A stretch of 57,488 nucleotides of DNA, from positions 1 to 57,488 of the forward strand of contig JADFRS010000004.1 of the NCBI GenBank assembly GCA_022561145.1. The letters are read 5' to 3'. Shown here piece after piece: positions 1 through 8,543 of this stretch (positions are counted from its first letter, which is position 1; each line of letters opens with the position of its first letter). The notes under the pieces are model-generated. The model did no database searches, was not told where the DNA came from, and saw only the letters and a list, made by a program, of their open reading frames with translations. The translations under genes were made by a program, and so were the position numbers. Source of the DNA: Gemmatimonadota bacterium. Lineage in GTDB: Bacteria > Gemmatimonadota > Gemmatimonadetes > Longimicrobiales > Gaopeijiaceae.

Positions 1-2
1 CG

Positions 3-908
3 GCTGCGGCGGCCTACACGGGTAGGTTGGCGGCAAGGGCCCTGGAGGACGAAAATCTGGTCGCGGGGGCCGACTCGGACCGGGCGGAGTTCTTGGGCGG
101 ACCCGCGCTGTTCCGAAAGCGGGTACTCCAGTGGTTCGTCGTCTTTTGGGCCGTGAAGATCCTGCTGGAGATGAACATCGGCTTCGAGGACATCCGATGG
201 ACAGCGGTCTTCCACGTGGGCGTGGTGTTCCTCGTCGCCCCGTTGCTGATGGTGTGGCATTTCAAGCTGAACGTTCGTGAGGCCCTGGCGTTGCGGGCCC
301 CGAAGCCGGGCGTATGGCTCGGAGTGGTGCTCGGCGCGCCGGCCGCGTTGATCGTGGTGACGGGGTTCTTCCAGCTCGTGAACCTGGTTCTGCCGATGCC
401 ACGCGAACTTCTCGAGAGCTTCGGCCAAGCCCTGTTGCCCGAAGAGATCCCCGTCTGGCAGATTGTGATCTTGCTGTCCGTGATCCCCGGCATCGTGGAG
501 GAACTGACGTTCCGCGGTGTCCTGCTCCACGGGTTGAGGCGCCGCTTCAGTCCGGTGGTGTTGTGCTTGGTCGTGGGCGGGATCTTCGGTTTTTTCCACT
601 TCCAGATCTTCCGGATCCCTTCCACCGCGGTGCTCGGAGTGATCCTGGCGGCGATCACCGTTGTCACCGGCTCGATCTTTCCCGCCATGTTGTGGCACAC
701 GATCAACAACGCGCTCGCGCTCTACCTCGGGTCGGAGGGAGTCGACCTCGCGGGTGGCTCTTGGATGACCTACGCCGGTGGAGTCGTCGCCCTCGCGCTT
801 GCCCTGTGGATCATTTGGCTGAATCGTTCGCTCTATCCGGACCTGAAGGGCGAGCTGCCCTCTCGGAGGGCGCCCGGCGAGTCCAATCCGCGAAGTTCTC
901 CTCCATGA
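3..908 (+). CDS. CPBP-family intramembrane metalloprotease, 5' end outside the window
   Basis: Polytopic membrane protein with the CPBP (Abi/CAAX protease-like) signature. Numbered from a TTG at 27, it has EExxxR as EELTFR at 158-163, FxxxH ending at His191 and HxxN at His224/Asn227-228; in the family these residues form the intramembrane metal site. The reading frame is open to the window edge with no in-frame stop before the TTG, so the gene probably starts to the left. The residues before the first membrane span (RLAARALEDE) resemble the linker after an ABC-2/NatB permease domain in known NatB-CPBP fusions, so this may be the C-terminal third of such a fusion (inference). Its substrate is unknown. 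It ends 22 bases before the NHL gene. Confidence 0.8.
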   Translation, partial: AAAAYTGRLAARALEDENLVAGADSDRAEFLGGPALFRKRVLQWFVVFWAVKILLEMNIGFEDIRWTAVFHVGVVFLVAPLLMVWHFKLNVREALALRAPKPGVWLGVVLGAPAALIVVTGFFQLVNLVLPMPRELLESFGQALLPEEIPVWQIVILLSVIPGIVEELTFRGVLLHGLRRRFSPVVLCLVVGGIFGFFHFQIFRIPSTAVLGVILAAITVVTGSIFPAMLWHTINNALALYLGSEGVDLAGGSWMTYAGGVVALALALWIIWLNRSLYPDLKGELPSRRAPGESNPRSSPP

Positions 909-930
909 CCGTGGGTCTCGAAAGGGAGCA

Positions 931-1959
931 ATGTCGATGTCATTTACGAGTGTAAGAGGAATCCGGCCGTTTATTGTGTTGCTCGGCATTCTCGCGGCGG
1001 CTGGCCCGGCGCACGCACAGAGCAACACCTACGGCACCGTGCGCGGCGTATGGGGCAAGCTGTCGGAGGGGCGGACCTGGGGCGCGACGAGCGCCGTGTA
1101 CCCTTCACCGGACGGCCGCACGATTTGGGTGGGTGAGCGCTGCGGCGTGAACACGTGCGCCGGCGCGGACGAGGTCGATCCGATCCTCCAATTCGATCTG
1201 GAGGGGAATCTGCTCAGGAGCTTCGGCGCGGGAATGATCCTCTGGCCTCACGGGATGCACGTCGATCGGGAGGGCAACGTGTGGGTCGCCGACGCGCTGG
1301 GCTTCGGGGAGCAGCCGGAGGGCCGCGGGCATGAGGTCCTCAAGTTCAGCCCGGAGGGCGAGTTGCTCATGACCCTGGGCAAGAAGGGCGTGCCTGGAGA
1401 CGGGCCCGACACATTCCGCAAACCCTCGGACGTCCTGGTTGCGCCCAACGGTGACATCTTCGTCGCAGACGGCCACGACGCTGGCGGCAACAACCGGATC
1501 GTCAAGTTCTCGAGTGACGGGACGTTCATCAAGGAATGGGGCCGCACGGGCTCCGAGGCGGGCGAGTTCAGGGATCCGCACGCCCTCGCCATGGACTCCC
1601 AGGGCCGCCTGTTCGTGGGTGACCGCGCCAACAGCCGCATTCAGATATTCGATCAGGACGGCAACCATCTCGCCACCTGGACCCAGTTCGGACGGCCGAG
1701 CGGGCTGTTCATCGACGAGAACGACGTGCTGTACGCGGCCGACTCGGAGTCCAACGCCCGGCGTAACCCGGGTTGGCATCGAGGCATCTACATCGGCAGC
1801 GCCCGCGACGGATGGGTGCACGCGTTCATCCCGGACCCGGAGCCCGATCCGAACAACTCCGGCACCAGCGCGGCCGAGGGCGTTGCCGTGGACGCGATGG
1901 GTAACGTGTACGGAGCCGAGGTCGGTCCGCGGATGCTCAGGAAGCACATCAAGCGGTGA
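931..1959 (+). CDS. Secreted NHL-repeat beta-propeller protein
   Basis: A 342-residue protein with a signal peptide (hydrophobic stretch about residues 11-28, cleavage after AHA) followed by repeated NHL blades. Each blade has the pattern 'P.G...D..G.i.VaD..n.ri..f...G', for example around residues 108-125, 165-185 and 205-225. The fold resembles the lyase propeller of peptidylglycine amidating enzymes, but no catalytic assignment is safe. It is probably periplasmic or extracellular and could bind protein or carbohydrate. An ATG at 937 is an alternative start. The next gene is convergent and ends only 68 bases away, so the gene is probably monocistronic or follows the CPBP gene. Confidence 0.8.
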   Translation: MSMSFTSVRGIRPFIVLLGILAAAGPAHAQSNTYGTVRGVWGKLSEGRTWGATSAVYPSPDGRTIWVGERCGVNTCAGADEVDPILQFDLEGNLLRSFGAGMILWPHGMHVDREGNVWVADALGFGEQPEGRGHEVLKFSPEGELLMTLGKKGVPGDGPDTFRKPSDVLVAPNGDIFVADGHDAGGNNRIVKFSSDGTFIKEWGRTGSEAGEFRDPHALAMDSQGRLFVGDRANSRIQIFDQDGNHLATWTQFGRPSGLFIDENDVLYAADSESNARRNPGWHRGIYIGSARDGWVHAFIPDPEPDPNNSGTSAAEGVAVDAMGNVYGAEVGPRMLRKHIKR

Positions 1960-2008
1960 CCGGCTCGGCCTGATTCGGCCTTATTCGTCGGCCCAAGTTC
2001 GGGTCGAA

Positions 2009-2043
2009 TCGGGCCGAATGGGCCCTATTAGGGCCGAATGGGC
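2009..2043. terminator. Hairpin and direct repeats between convergent genes
   Basis: The arms GGCCCT (2021-2026) and AGGGCC (2030-2035) form a short GC-rich hairpin with an ATT loop, and its 3' part contains the stop codon of the minus-strand dehydrogenase. GGGCCGAATGGGC occurs twice, at 2011-2023 and 2031-2043. There is no T tract on either side. It may act as a bidirectional terminator, but this is weakly supported. Confidence 0.35.
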
Positions 2044-4046
2044 AAGGCCAGAGCCACCAACTCGGCCTCCACGCCGGCTCCGGCCACCGCGAGCACGATG
2101 AACTGCCTGCCGTCGTGCATATACGACATCATCGCCGTATTGGTGGTAGCCGGAAGCTCGACCCGACCGATCTCTTCCCCCGTCATCTTGTCCACCGCGT
2201 GCAGGATGGGCTCCTGGCCCCTGCCCTCTCCGTAGATCAGCAGTGTCTTGGTGGTGAGGATGTTGGCATGGGCGTTCTTCCCGGTATTCGGGATGTCGAG
2301 GCCCTGCAGGGCCCGGTGGTTCTTGATGTTGTCGGGCGTGTCCCCGTTGGGGATGCGCCATAGGTGATCGCCGGTCTTCAGGTCGATGGCCGTGATCGCT
2401 CCGTAGGGGGGCTTCAGCAGCGGCAGTCCTTGGGGGCCTCGGATACCACCTGGGCCCGTCGCCACGTAGGTGGCGCTACTGGCGCACGGCACGGCCGGAT
2501 CTGGACATAGGTTGGACGGGCGGGGCTGGGCCGAGCTGCCCGGCACCAGGGAGATGACCGAATGACCTCTCTGGCTGGCCACGTAGAGAATGCCGTTTTC
2601 GGGATCGATCGATGAACCGCCCGGAATATTGGCCCCTCCGTTGGCCCCGGGAGCGTGGAAGGCGCCCTTCGTCCCGTCGGGGTGGTTCAGCAACGACGGC
2701 GGATTGAACCGCGGACCCATGCGGTACTCGCCGGCCAGTTCGAGGGCCGCCGCACGCAGCTCGGGCGTGAAGTCGATGAGGTCGTCCTCGGTCACGCCTT
2801 GGAGCTCGAAGGCCGCCGGCTTGGTCACGAAGGGCTGAGTGGGTGACGTCCGCTCGCCGGGTGTGTCGGACTGGGGCACGGGCATCTCTTCGATCGGCCA
2901 CACGGGCACGCCGTTCTCGCGGTTGAACACGTACGCCCAGCCCTGCTTGGTGGTCTCGATCACCATCGGTACACGGCGTCCGTCCTGCATCACGTCGAGC
3001 ACCTTGGGGGCATTCGGGTTGTCGTAGTTCCAGATGTCGTGATGAACCATCTGGAAGTGCCAGACCCGCTCCCCCGTCCGGGCGTTCAAGGCGATGATGC
3101 TGGTGCCGAAAAGATTCCCTCCCAGACGGTCGCCGCCGTAGTAGTCGTTGGTGGGCGTGTCGGTCGTGACATAGACGATGTCGAGCTCCGAGTCGGCGGA
3201 CAGGGGCGCCCAGGCCGATACGTTCCCGGTGTACTTCCAGGAATCACCCTCCCATGTGTCGTGGCCGAATTCACCCGGACCGGGAACGACATTGAACTTC
3301 CAGATCATCTCGCCGGTCTTGGCGTCGTACCCACGGATGTGTCCCGGGACGTTCTCCGGGCGCCTCGGGTAGTACCCGCGGTCGTGCGAGTTGCCCACGA
3401 CGATCACGCCGTTCACGACGATGGGGGCGGACGACGACGTTATGTCGCCCGAGCTCAGGATCCCCCTATCGGCGTCCACCGGATAGTCGCCAAGGCCCAG
3501 ATGCAGATCCACGATGCCGTTCATGCCGAAGTACGGAATCGGAACGCCCGTCTCGGCGTCGAGCGCGGCCATGTAATAGCCGGGAGTGATCACGTATATG
3601 ACGCCCCGGCCGTCCACCTCGGCGTACGCGACGCCCTTGCCGTAGTTCTGGCGGGTAGAGGCCTCCCACCGGGGGTTGTTGCGCATGCGCCACATCCATA
3701 GGGTCTCGCCCGTAGCCGGATCGATGGCGACGACCGCTCGTCGGGAGCCCGCTACGGTGAACAGCTTGTCGCCTACCTTCAACGGCGTAGCCCGGTAGAT
3801 GAAGTCGGGTTGGGGACCGTAGTTGGCTGCCTTCCAGCGCCAGACGACTTCCAGGCTCTCGAAGTTGCCGGCGTCGATTTGATCCAGCGGCGAGTATCGG
3901 CTACTGCCTTCGTCCCCACCCCAGTAGCGCCACTCGCCGCCCTCGGTGCCCATACGTTGGCCCGCGGCGGCACCGGCTGTCAGGCCCACTAGCAGGGCTC
4001 CTGCCAAGGCGGCGGCGGCCCACGTGCTCCATCCCCTGAACGTCAT
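2028..4046 (-). CDS. PQQ-dependent quinoprotein dehydrogenase (soluble, periplasmic)
   Basis: A 672-residue protein with an N-terminal signal sequence (hydrophobic about 9-28, AAAGQ cleavage region) and the eight-bladed PQQ dehydrogenase propeller. Visible family hallmarks are the WRYWGGDEGSSRYSPLDQI opening, repeated docking motifs such as 'AiDa.TGE..W' (about 110-117 and 240-250), a central 'VHHDIWNYDNP' segment and the closing AMMSYMHDGRQFI segment. Family members oxidise alcohols or sugars and pass electrons to cytochrome c. It resembles the glucose/quinate-type group more than methanol dehydrogenases, but the substrate cannot be read. Its ATG overlaps the stop of the upstream cytochrome c gene by four bases (ATGA), so the two are co-translated and probably work together. 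Confidence 0.9.
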   Translation of the reverse strand: MTFRGWSTWAAAALAGALLVGLTAGAAAGQRMGTEGGEWRYWGGDEGSSRYSPLDQIDAGNFESLEVVWRWKAANYGPQPDFIYRATPLKVGDKLFTVAGSRRAVVAIDPATGETLWMWRMRNNPRWEASTRQNYGKGVAYAEVDGRGVIYVITPGYYMAALDAETGVPIPYFGMNGIVDLHLGLGDYPVDADRGILSSGDITSSSAPIVVNGVIVVGNSHDRGYYPRRPENVPGHIRGYDAKTGEMIWKFNVVPGPGEFGHDTWEGDSWKYTGNVSAWAPLSADSELDIVYVTTDTPTNDYYGGDRLGGNLFGTSIIALNARTGERVWHFQMVHHDIWNYDNPNAPKVLDVMQDGRRVPMVIETTKQGWAYVFNRENGVPVWPIEEMPVPQSDTPGERTSPTQPFVTKPAAFELQGVTEDDLIDFTPELRAAALELAGEYRMGPRFNPPSLLNHPDGTKGAFHAPGANGGANIPGGSSIDPENGILYVASQRGHSVISLVPGSSAQPRPSNLCPDPAVPCASSATYVATGPGGIRGPQGLPLLKPPYGAITAIDLKTGDHLWRIPNGDTPDNIKNHRALQGLDIPNTGKNAHANILTTKTLLIYGEGRGQEPILHAVDKMTGEEIGRVELPATTNTAMMSYMHDGRQFIVLAVAGAGVEAELVALALPIRP

Positions 4047-4459
4047 CCCTGACTCCCTTCGATGATGATCTCTCTGAGTTCTTCAATACTCGACGACATT
4101 GGAACTTCACCTGCTGGAAGTCCGTTCAACTGGAAGATGTACGCGAGGACCTGGGCATATTCGCGAGGTCGCATTGAACCGGGCCGATCCTCCGGCATCT
4201 TGGTGCTGACCTCCTCGAAAAGGTCCCCCACACTCGCGCCGGCCCATGACTTGATGAACGTGCCCATGAACTCGTCGTCCATGTGGCATTCGGCGCAAAT
4301 GTCACGCATGATCTCCTTGCCACGTTCGGCCTGCTCTTCGGTATAGACGCCCTCCCGGGTCGACGAGGGCGGAGCCACTTGGGCTTCTTGCGCACTCGTG
4401 GGGAGCGCCGTTGCGATAGCCAACATGGCAAGAGGTCCTGCTCTTCGGAGTGCGCTCAT
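4043..4459 (-). CDS. Small secreted c-type cytochrome
   Basis: A 138-residue protein with a signal peptide (residues 1-23) and one haem c motif, CAECH at residues 55-59. A downstream Met in the TKMPEDRPGSMRP segment (about 87-97) could be the sixth haem ligand, and the C-terminal 'YAQVLAYIFQLNGLPAG' is typical of a class I cytochrome c helix. It lies directly upstream of, and overlaps by four bases, the PQQ dehydrogenase gene, and is most likely that enzyme's electron acceptor. The start ATG is preceded by a purine-rich GAGACGGA. Upstream (4460-4638) is the promoter space shared with the divergent peptidase gene. Confidence 0.88.
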   Translation of the reverse strand: MSALRRAGPLAMLAIATALPTSAQEAQVAPPSSTREGVYTEEQAERGKEIMRDICAECHMDDEFMGTFIKSWAGASVGDLFEEVSTKMPEDRPGSMRPREYAQVLAYIFQLNGLPAGEVPMSSSIEELREIIIEGSQG

Positions 4460-4638
4460 TCCGTCTCGGCTCGAAGGTGGGCCCTACCCGACTCGTAAGG
4501 GCTCGCCCAAGGTGTGACCTCGGCCGGACACGGGCAAGATAACGCGGGGCTTCATGTCGGCTCTCGGGGTCGTACCCCTGGCGACGAACCGCACCGCTCC
4601 CCAGCTTTCGTTTCCATCGTTCACCCCGACCGCGGATC

Positions 4639-5823
4639 GTGATGCCACACCGAACGCAGGCACTCGTTGGATCACACAGCTGGCGTGCCGTAGCCCTTTG
4701 TGCCGGTGTGCTCGTCGCACTGCCCAACACGGTGGCCGGCCAAACTCGACTGCCCTGGGAGGCCGTCGCCACCAAGCTCGTCGAGCGCATGGCGATATCG
4801 CCCGGCGAGCGGGTTCTGCTGGTGGCGATGCCCGGGGATTTCAGTCCGCTCGTTCCGGTGCTTCGCCGCCTTGTGGCTCGCGCCGGTGGGCATGATCTGG
4901 GCGCCATCGCGGTCGACGGGTCGCATCCGGCGGGCTGGGAGACGCCGTTCGGACGGGACTTGGAAGGACTGACGGTCCAAGAGATGGGCGAGTACTTCCT
5001 GGAGGTCGACGTGGCGGTGATGTTGCCGGGCGCGGGAACACAGCATGCGCCCTACGCGGCCATGCGGGCGCTGCTCCGTACCGGACGTGCTCGTACGATC
5101 CACTTCCACTGGGCGGGCGCGTACGACTTGCAGGGCAACCTGATGCCGACCGACCGCACGGTTAGCCAGACGTTGCTAAGGGCCTTGCTGCAGACGAACT
5201 ATAGCGCCCTCGCCTTGCACCAGCGTCGGTTCGAGTCGGAGATGCGGGGCCAGGTGATCCGGGTCACCACGCCGCTGGGCACCGATATCACGTTCCAGAT
5301 CGGCGACCGGCCCGTAACCAAGCAGGACGGCGACGCCTCCGCACGCGCGGCCGCAACCGCCCTGAACCTCATCGACCGTGAGATCGAGTTGCCGGCCGGG
5401 GCCATTCGGGTCGCGCCCATCGAAGGGAGCGTGGACGGTCGCATGGCGTTCCCACCCACCGTGTGGCAGGGACAGATGGTGGAGGGGCTCGTGCTCGAGA
5501 TCGCGCGAGGCCGCGTCGTGAACATCACGGCCACCACCGGACTGGAGGCTGTGGAGGCCGAGCTCGATGCGGCGGGCAGCTCGGGTCGGGCGTTTCGGGA
5601 GTTCGCGCTGGGGTTCAATCCCCGTCTGGCGATACCTACCGTGGGCTCGCCCTGGATTCCGTACTATGGCTATGGGGCCGGCGTGGTGCGGCTTTCACTG
5701 GGTGACAACACGGAACTAGGTGGTGCGGTGGAAGGCGGCTACGTGCGGTGGAATTTCTTCCATGACGCGACGGTCACCGTGGGTGAGGTGGTGTGGGTAA
5801 GCGAAGGGCGCCTCGTCCGCTAG
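4639..5823 (+). CDS. Secreted M29-like (thermophilic aminopeptidase family) protein
   Basis: A 394-residue protein with a signal peptide (hydrophobic 17-33, VAGQ cleavage site). The C-terminal half has the layout of M29 metallo-aminopeptidases: 'ELPAGAIRVAPIEGSVDG', then 'EFALGFNPRL', a GVVRLSLGDNTELGG segment and a late FFHDATVTV stretch, matching the family's ligands around the dinuclear metal site. M29 enzymes are normally cytosolic, so a secreted form is unusual but recurs in bacteria with large peptidase sets. Not all metal ligands can be confirmed by eye, so activity is uncertain. The gene is monocistronic and ends inside a strong hairpin. Confidence 0.72.
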   Translation: MMPHRTQALVGSHSWRAVALCAGVLVALPNTVAGQTRLPWEAVATKLVERMAISPGERVLLVAMPGDFSPLVPVLRRLVARAGGHDLGAIAVDGSHPAGWETPFGRDLEGLTVQEMGEYFLEVDVAVMLPGAGTQHAPYAAMRALLRTGRARTIHFHWAGAYDLQGNLMPTDRTVSQTLLRALLQTNYSALALHQRRFESEMRGQVIRVTTPLGTDITFQIGDRPVTKQDGDASARAAATALNLIDREIELPAGAIRVAPIEGSVDGRMAFPPTVWQGQMVEGLVLEIARGRVVNITATTGLEAVEAELDAAGSSGRAFREFALGFNPRLAIPTVGSPWIPYYGYGAGVVRLSLGDNTELGGAVEGGYVRWNFFHDATVTVGEVVWVSEGRLVR

Positions 5824-5836
5824 AACGAGGCGCCCT
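5805..5836. terminator. Perfect 12-bp hairpin spanning the aminopeptidase stop codon
   Basis: AGGGCGCCTCGT (5805-5816) and ACGAGGCGCCCT (5825-5836) form a perfect 12-bp stem with an 8-nt loop containing the TAG stop of the M29-like gene. A second short GGCC-TTC-GGCC hairpin follows. There is no U tract. It lies between convergent genes and probably marks 3' ends on both strands. Confidence 0.6.
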
Positions 5837-5877
5837 CGGCCTTCGGCCGCGGGCGGCGAGGTACCGCCAGGGCCGGC

Positions 5878-7902
5878 CTACTGCGTGACGGCCTTCGGCT
5901 TCTCCCACTTCTTGAACCACTGCCGCAGGAACAGCTGCGTGCGCAGGAAGTTCGAGGGGTTCGAGCTGGTGCCGTGCCACTCGTCCTGATACCGGACCAT
6001 GAGGGTCGGCACCTTCAGCACCTTGAGGGCTTGGTAGAACTCCTCCGTCTGCCCCATCGGCGTACGCAGGTCGTTGTCACCCGTCATGAGCATGGTGGGC
6101 GTCGAGACGTTGCCCACGTACATGATCGGCGAACGGCGCAGGTGCTCGCTCGGGTCGTCCCATGGGAACTCCTTGAAGTTCCTGTACCAGCCCGCGCCGT
6201 CGGTGGTGCCCACGAACGAGAACCAGTTGATCACCGGGCAGTTGGCCGAGGCGGCCGCGAAGCGATCGGTGTGCCCCACGATCCACGAGGTCAGCACACC
6301 TCCGCCCGAGCAGCCATACACGAACAGGTTGTCTTCGTCGATGTAGCCCCGGTCGACGACCAGGTCCACGCCGGCCATCAGGTCGTCGTAGTCGAAACCC
6401 GGATAGGCGTTCTTGATCGAGTTACCGAACACGCTGCCATATCCAGCGCTGCCCCGCGGGTTCGTGTAGAGCACCACATACCCGTTGGCCGCATGGTTCT
6501 GCCAGCCGAAGTTGAAGCCCACTCCGTACATGCCGTGCGGTCCGCCATGGATGGCGAGCATCATCGGGTACGTACGGTTCGGGTCGAAATTCGGTGGCTT
6601 GATGATCCAGCCCTGAATATCGAAATCGTCCACCGACTTGTACCAGATCTCCTCGACCTCACCGAGCGTCACTCCCACGAGCACGTCGGCATTCACGTGG
6701 GTGAGCTGCCGGATGTCATTCGGCCGGTTCACGTTGAATGCGATGACGTCGCCGGGCTGCTGGTAGCTCGAGCGCGTTCCCAAAGCGTTTCCGTGTGAAT
6801 CGATCGACGAAACGCGTAGAATGTGGTTGCCCTCGGTCACCTGCCGGGGTTGCCCGTTCACGGGCGCGAACCAGAAGTTGCTCGTGCCCTTCAGGCTGGC
6901 GTTGAAGTAGACGCCACTACCGTCCTCGGCCCAGGTCACGTTCGCCAAGCGCCGACCGAGCTCTCCTGCGATCCGCCTCGGGTTCGAGCCGTCGGCGTTC
7001 ATGACGTAGAGGCCGTTTTCGCGATAGGTGTCCTCGGAAAAATCCTGGCCCTGGTAGGCGATCAACCGTCCGTCGGGCGAAGGCACGGGGCTCCCGTCCT
7101 GACCCTTCCGGGTCGTGAGCTGGCGAATCGATCCGTCTGCGACCGCAACGCTGTAGATCTCGGACTCGCGCCATATGTATTCGGCGTCTTCGACTCGAAG
7201 CGAGCTGAAGACCAGGCTTTGGCCGTCGGGCATCCACTCCGGGCCACTGTGGTTCCAATCACCGTCCGTGAGCTGGCGTGGGGTGCCACCCTCTGCCGGA
7301 ACGACGAAGATGTGCGTGTACCCGTCATCGATGAAGCCACGGCGATCCCGCTTGTAGTTGAGACGGTCGACGACCTTGGGGTCCTTCGTCCACTTGGCGC
7401 CCTCGGGACGTGCTGGAAGCTTCACATTCCACTCGCTGTCGTCCGAGTCGACGGACATCGTGAACGAGATTTGCGTTCCGTCGGGTGACCAGCGGAGGTT
7501 GCCGGGCGACTTCTCGACCCGCGTGATCTGCGTGATGGAGCCCTCGGCGTCCATCCAGCGCACGAATATTTGACGGCCGTCAGGCTCGCCCTCGTCCATG
7601 AACGCGACCCGCGTCCCGTCCGGGGACCAGATAGGGCTGGAGCCCTCGATGAGCACGCGGCTCCTCGAGCCGTCGGCGTTCATGACCCAGATGGAGGACC
7701 GCCGGCGATCGTTGATCTTGTCCACCCAACCCCGCGTGAACAGGATCTGGCGGCCGTCGGGCGAGACCTGTGGATTAGCCACCGTCTCCCAATCCAGGTA
7801 CGTCTCGAGCGCGAGTGTGCCCTCCGGTTCCTGGGCGGCCGTAAACGACGGCAGAGTCAGGACCAGCGTGAGCAGGGTGAAGATGAAGGTACGGGTCCGC
7901 AT
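5878..7902 (-). CDS. Secreted S9 family prolyl oligopeptidase-like peptidase
   Basis: A 674-residue protein. The ATG at 7902 was chosen because GGAGAG lies 7-12 bases upstream and a signal peptide (MRTRTFIFTLLTLVLTLP...) follows directly; a further 48 in-frame codons upstream look non-coding. A TolB/WD-like propeller with many 'SPDG..i.f' blades (about 30-390) precedes an alpha/beta hydrolase domain. The catalytic triad is Ser532 in GCSGG, Asp611 in GDND and His643 in EWHG. S9C-type enzymes release short peptides or dipeptides, so this one is probably a periplasmic scavenging peptidase. It is transcribed alone, and 270 bases of featureless sequence separate it from the insertion sequence. Confidence 0.9.
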   Translation of the reverse strand: MRTRTFIFTLLTLVLTLPSFTAAQEPEGTLALETYLDWETVANPQVSPDGRQILFTRGWVDKINDRRRSSIWVMNADGSRSRVLIEGSSPIWSPDGTRVAFMDEGEPDGRQIFVRWMDAEGSITQITRVEKSPGNLRWSPDGTQISFTMSVDSDDSEWNVKLPARPEGAKWTKDPKVVDRLNYKRDRRGFIDDGYTHIFVVPAEGGTPRQLTDGDWNHSGPEWMPDGQSLVFSSLRVEDAEYIWRESEIYSVAVADGSIRQLTTRKGQDGSPVPSPDGRLIAYQGQDFSEDTYRENGLYVMNADGSNPRRIAGELGRRLANVTWAEDGSGVYFNASLKGTSNFWFAPVNGQPRQVTEGNHILRVSSIDSHGNALGTRSSYQQPGDVIAFNVNRPNDIRQLTHVNADVLVGVTLGEVEEIWYKSVDDFDIQGWIIKPPNFDPNRTYPMMLAIHGGPHGMYGVGFNFGWQNHAANGYVVLYTNPRGSAGYGSVFGNSIKNAYPGFDYDDLMAGVDLVVDRGYIDEDNLFVYGCSGGGVLTSWIVGHTDRFAAASANCPVINWFSFVGTTDGAGWYRNFKEFPWDDPSEHLRRSPIMYVGNVSTPTMLMTGDNDLRTPMGQTEEFYQALKVLKVPTLMVRYQDEWHGTSSNPSNFLRTQLFLRQWFKKWEKPKAVTQ

Positions 7903-8172
7903 GAAGACTCTCCTCGCAGGGGGTGACGCGTTGCCCGGTGGACGGACAGGCGTGCAGTGCTCTTGTAAGCAGAGCTTCAAAGTACGGGACTGTGGCGGGC
8001 TCGCAACCGTGGGTTGGTCGTGCCGGTGGGGCGCACTTATCGACATCGGGCGGCAGCCGATGGTGACAAACCACGAACCCCTCTGCGGGCCACTGCGGGG
8101 AAAGTGGCTTAACTACTCCTTGTTCAAGAGATTCGGCTCTGACGCTCCAGCGGTGGACCAGAGGTCGGGATA

Positions 8173-8192
8173 TGAGCCCCAGAAGTTGGACA
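8173..8192. repeat. IS left terminal inverted repeat
   Basis: TGAGCCCCAGAAGTTGGACA; matches the reverse complement of the right end at 18 of 20 positions. Confidence 0.88.
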
Positions 8193-8255
8193 TAGGCTGA
8201 TTGTGGAGTTGACCTCCTGCCGAACCGAGCGTCGTATAGGCGCAGGAGGTGCAGG

Positions 8256-8543
8256 ATGGTACGAGCGAAGAGGCGGACGTATTCGCCGAAGCTGAAGTTT
8301 CAGGCGGTCATGGAGGTCCTGACGGGCTCGAAGACCGTGGGGCAAGTGGCGCGGGCCTACGGGCTGCACGCGAACTCGGTGGGGCTGTGGCGCAAGACGG
8401 TGCTGGAGCGGGGCCCGGAGCTGTTCGCGCAGGACTCGACGGTCGCGGACTATGAGCGTCGGATCAGCGAGCTCGAGCGGCTGCTAGGGCAGAAGGAAGT
8501 CGAGATCGCGCTTTTAAAAAACTTCTTGGGGCAGCACGGATGA
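8256..8543 (+). CDS. IS3-family transposase OrfA (helix-turn-helix protein)
   Basis: A 95-residue DNA-binding protein. Residues about 8-48 (YSPKLKFQAVMEVLTG then VGQVARAYGLHANSVGLW) form the HTH_Tnp_1 domain that binds the IS ends. Residues about 65-92 are a leucine-rich coiled coil used for multimerisation. It is preceded by AGGAGGTGCAGG, a strong ribosome-binding site. The stop overlaps the orfB ATG (ATGA), and an A-AAA-AAC slippery heptamer in its last codons would allow synthesis of the OrfAB fusion transposase. Confidence 0.93.
   Translation: MVRAKRRTYSPKLKFQAVMEVLTGSKTVGQVARAYGLHANSVGLWRKTVLERGPELFAQDSTVADYERRISELERLLGQKEVEIALLKNFLGQHG
8516..8522 (+). promoter_or_regulatory. Candidate -1 programmed frameshift site (A AAA AAC)
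   Basis: In the orfA frame the bases read A-AAA-AAC, a classic X-XXY-YYZ heptamer. The -1 frame is open from here into orfB, so a slip fuses the two proteins at about OrfA residue 88. Confidence 0.6.

Noticed and set aside
1105-1947. Long minus-strand frames antisense to the NHL gene and to other GC-rich genes
   Set aside because: They mirror codon bias of the true genes and encode no recognisable domains.
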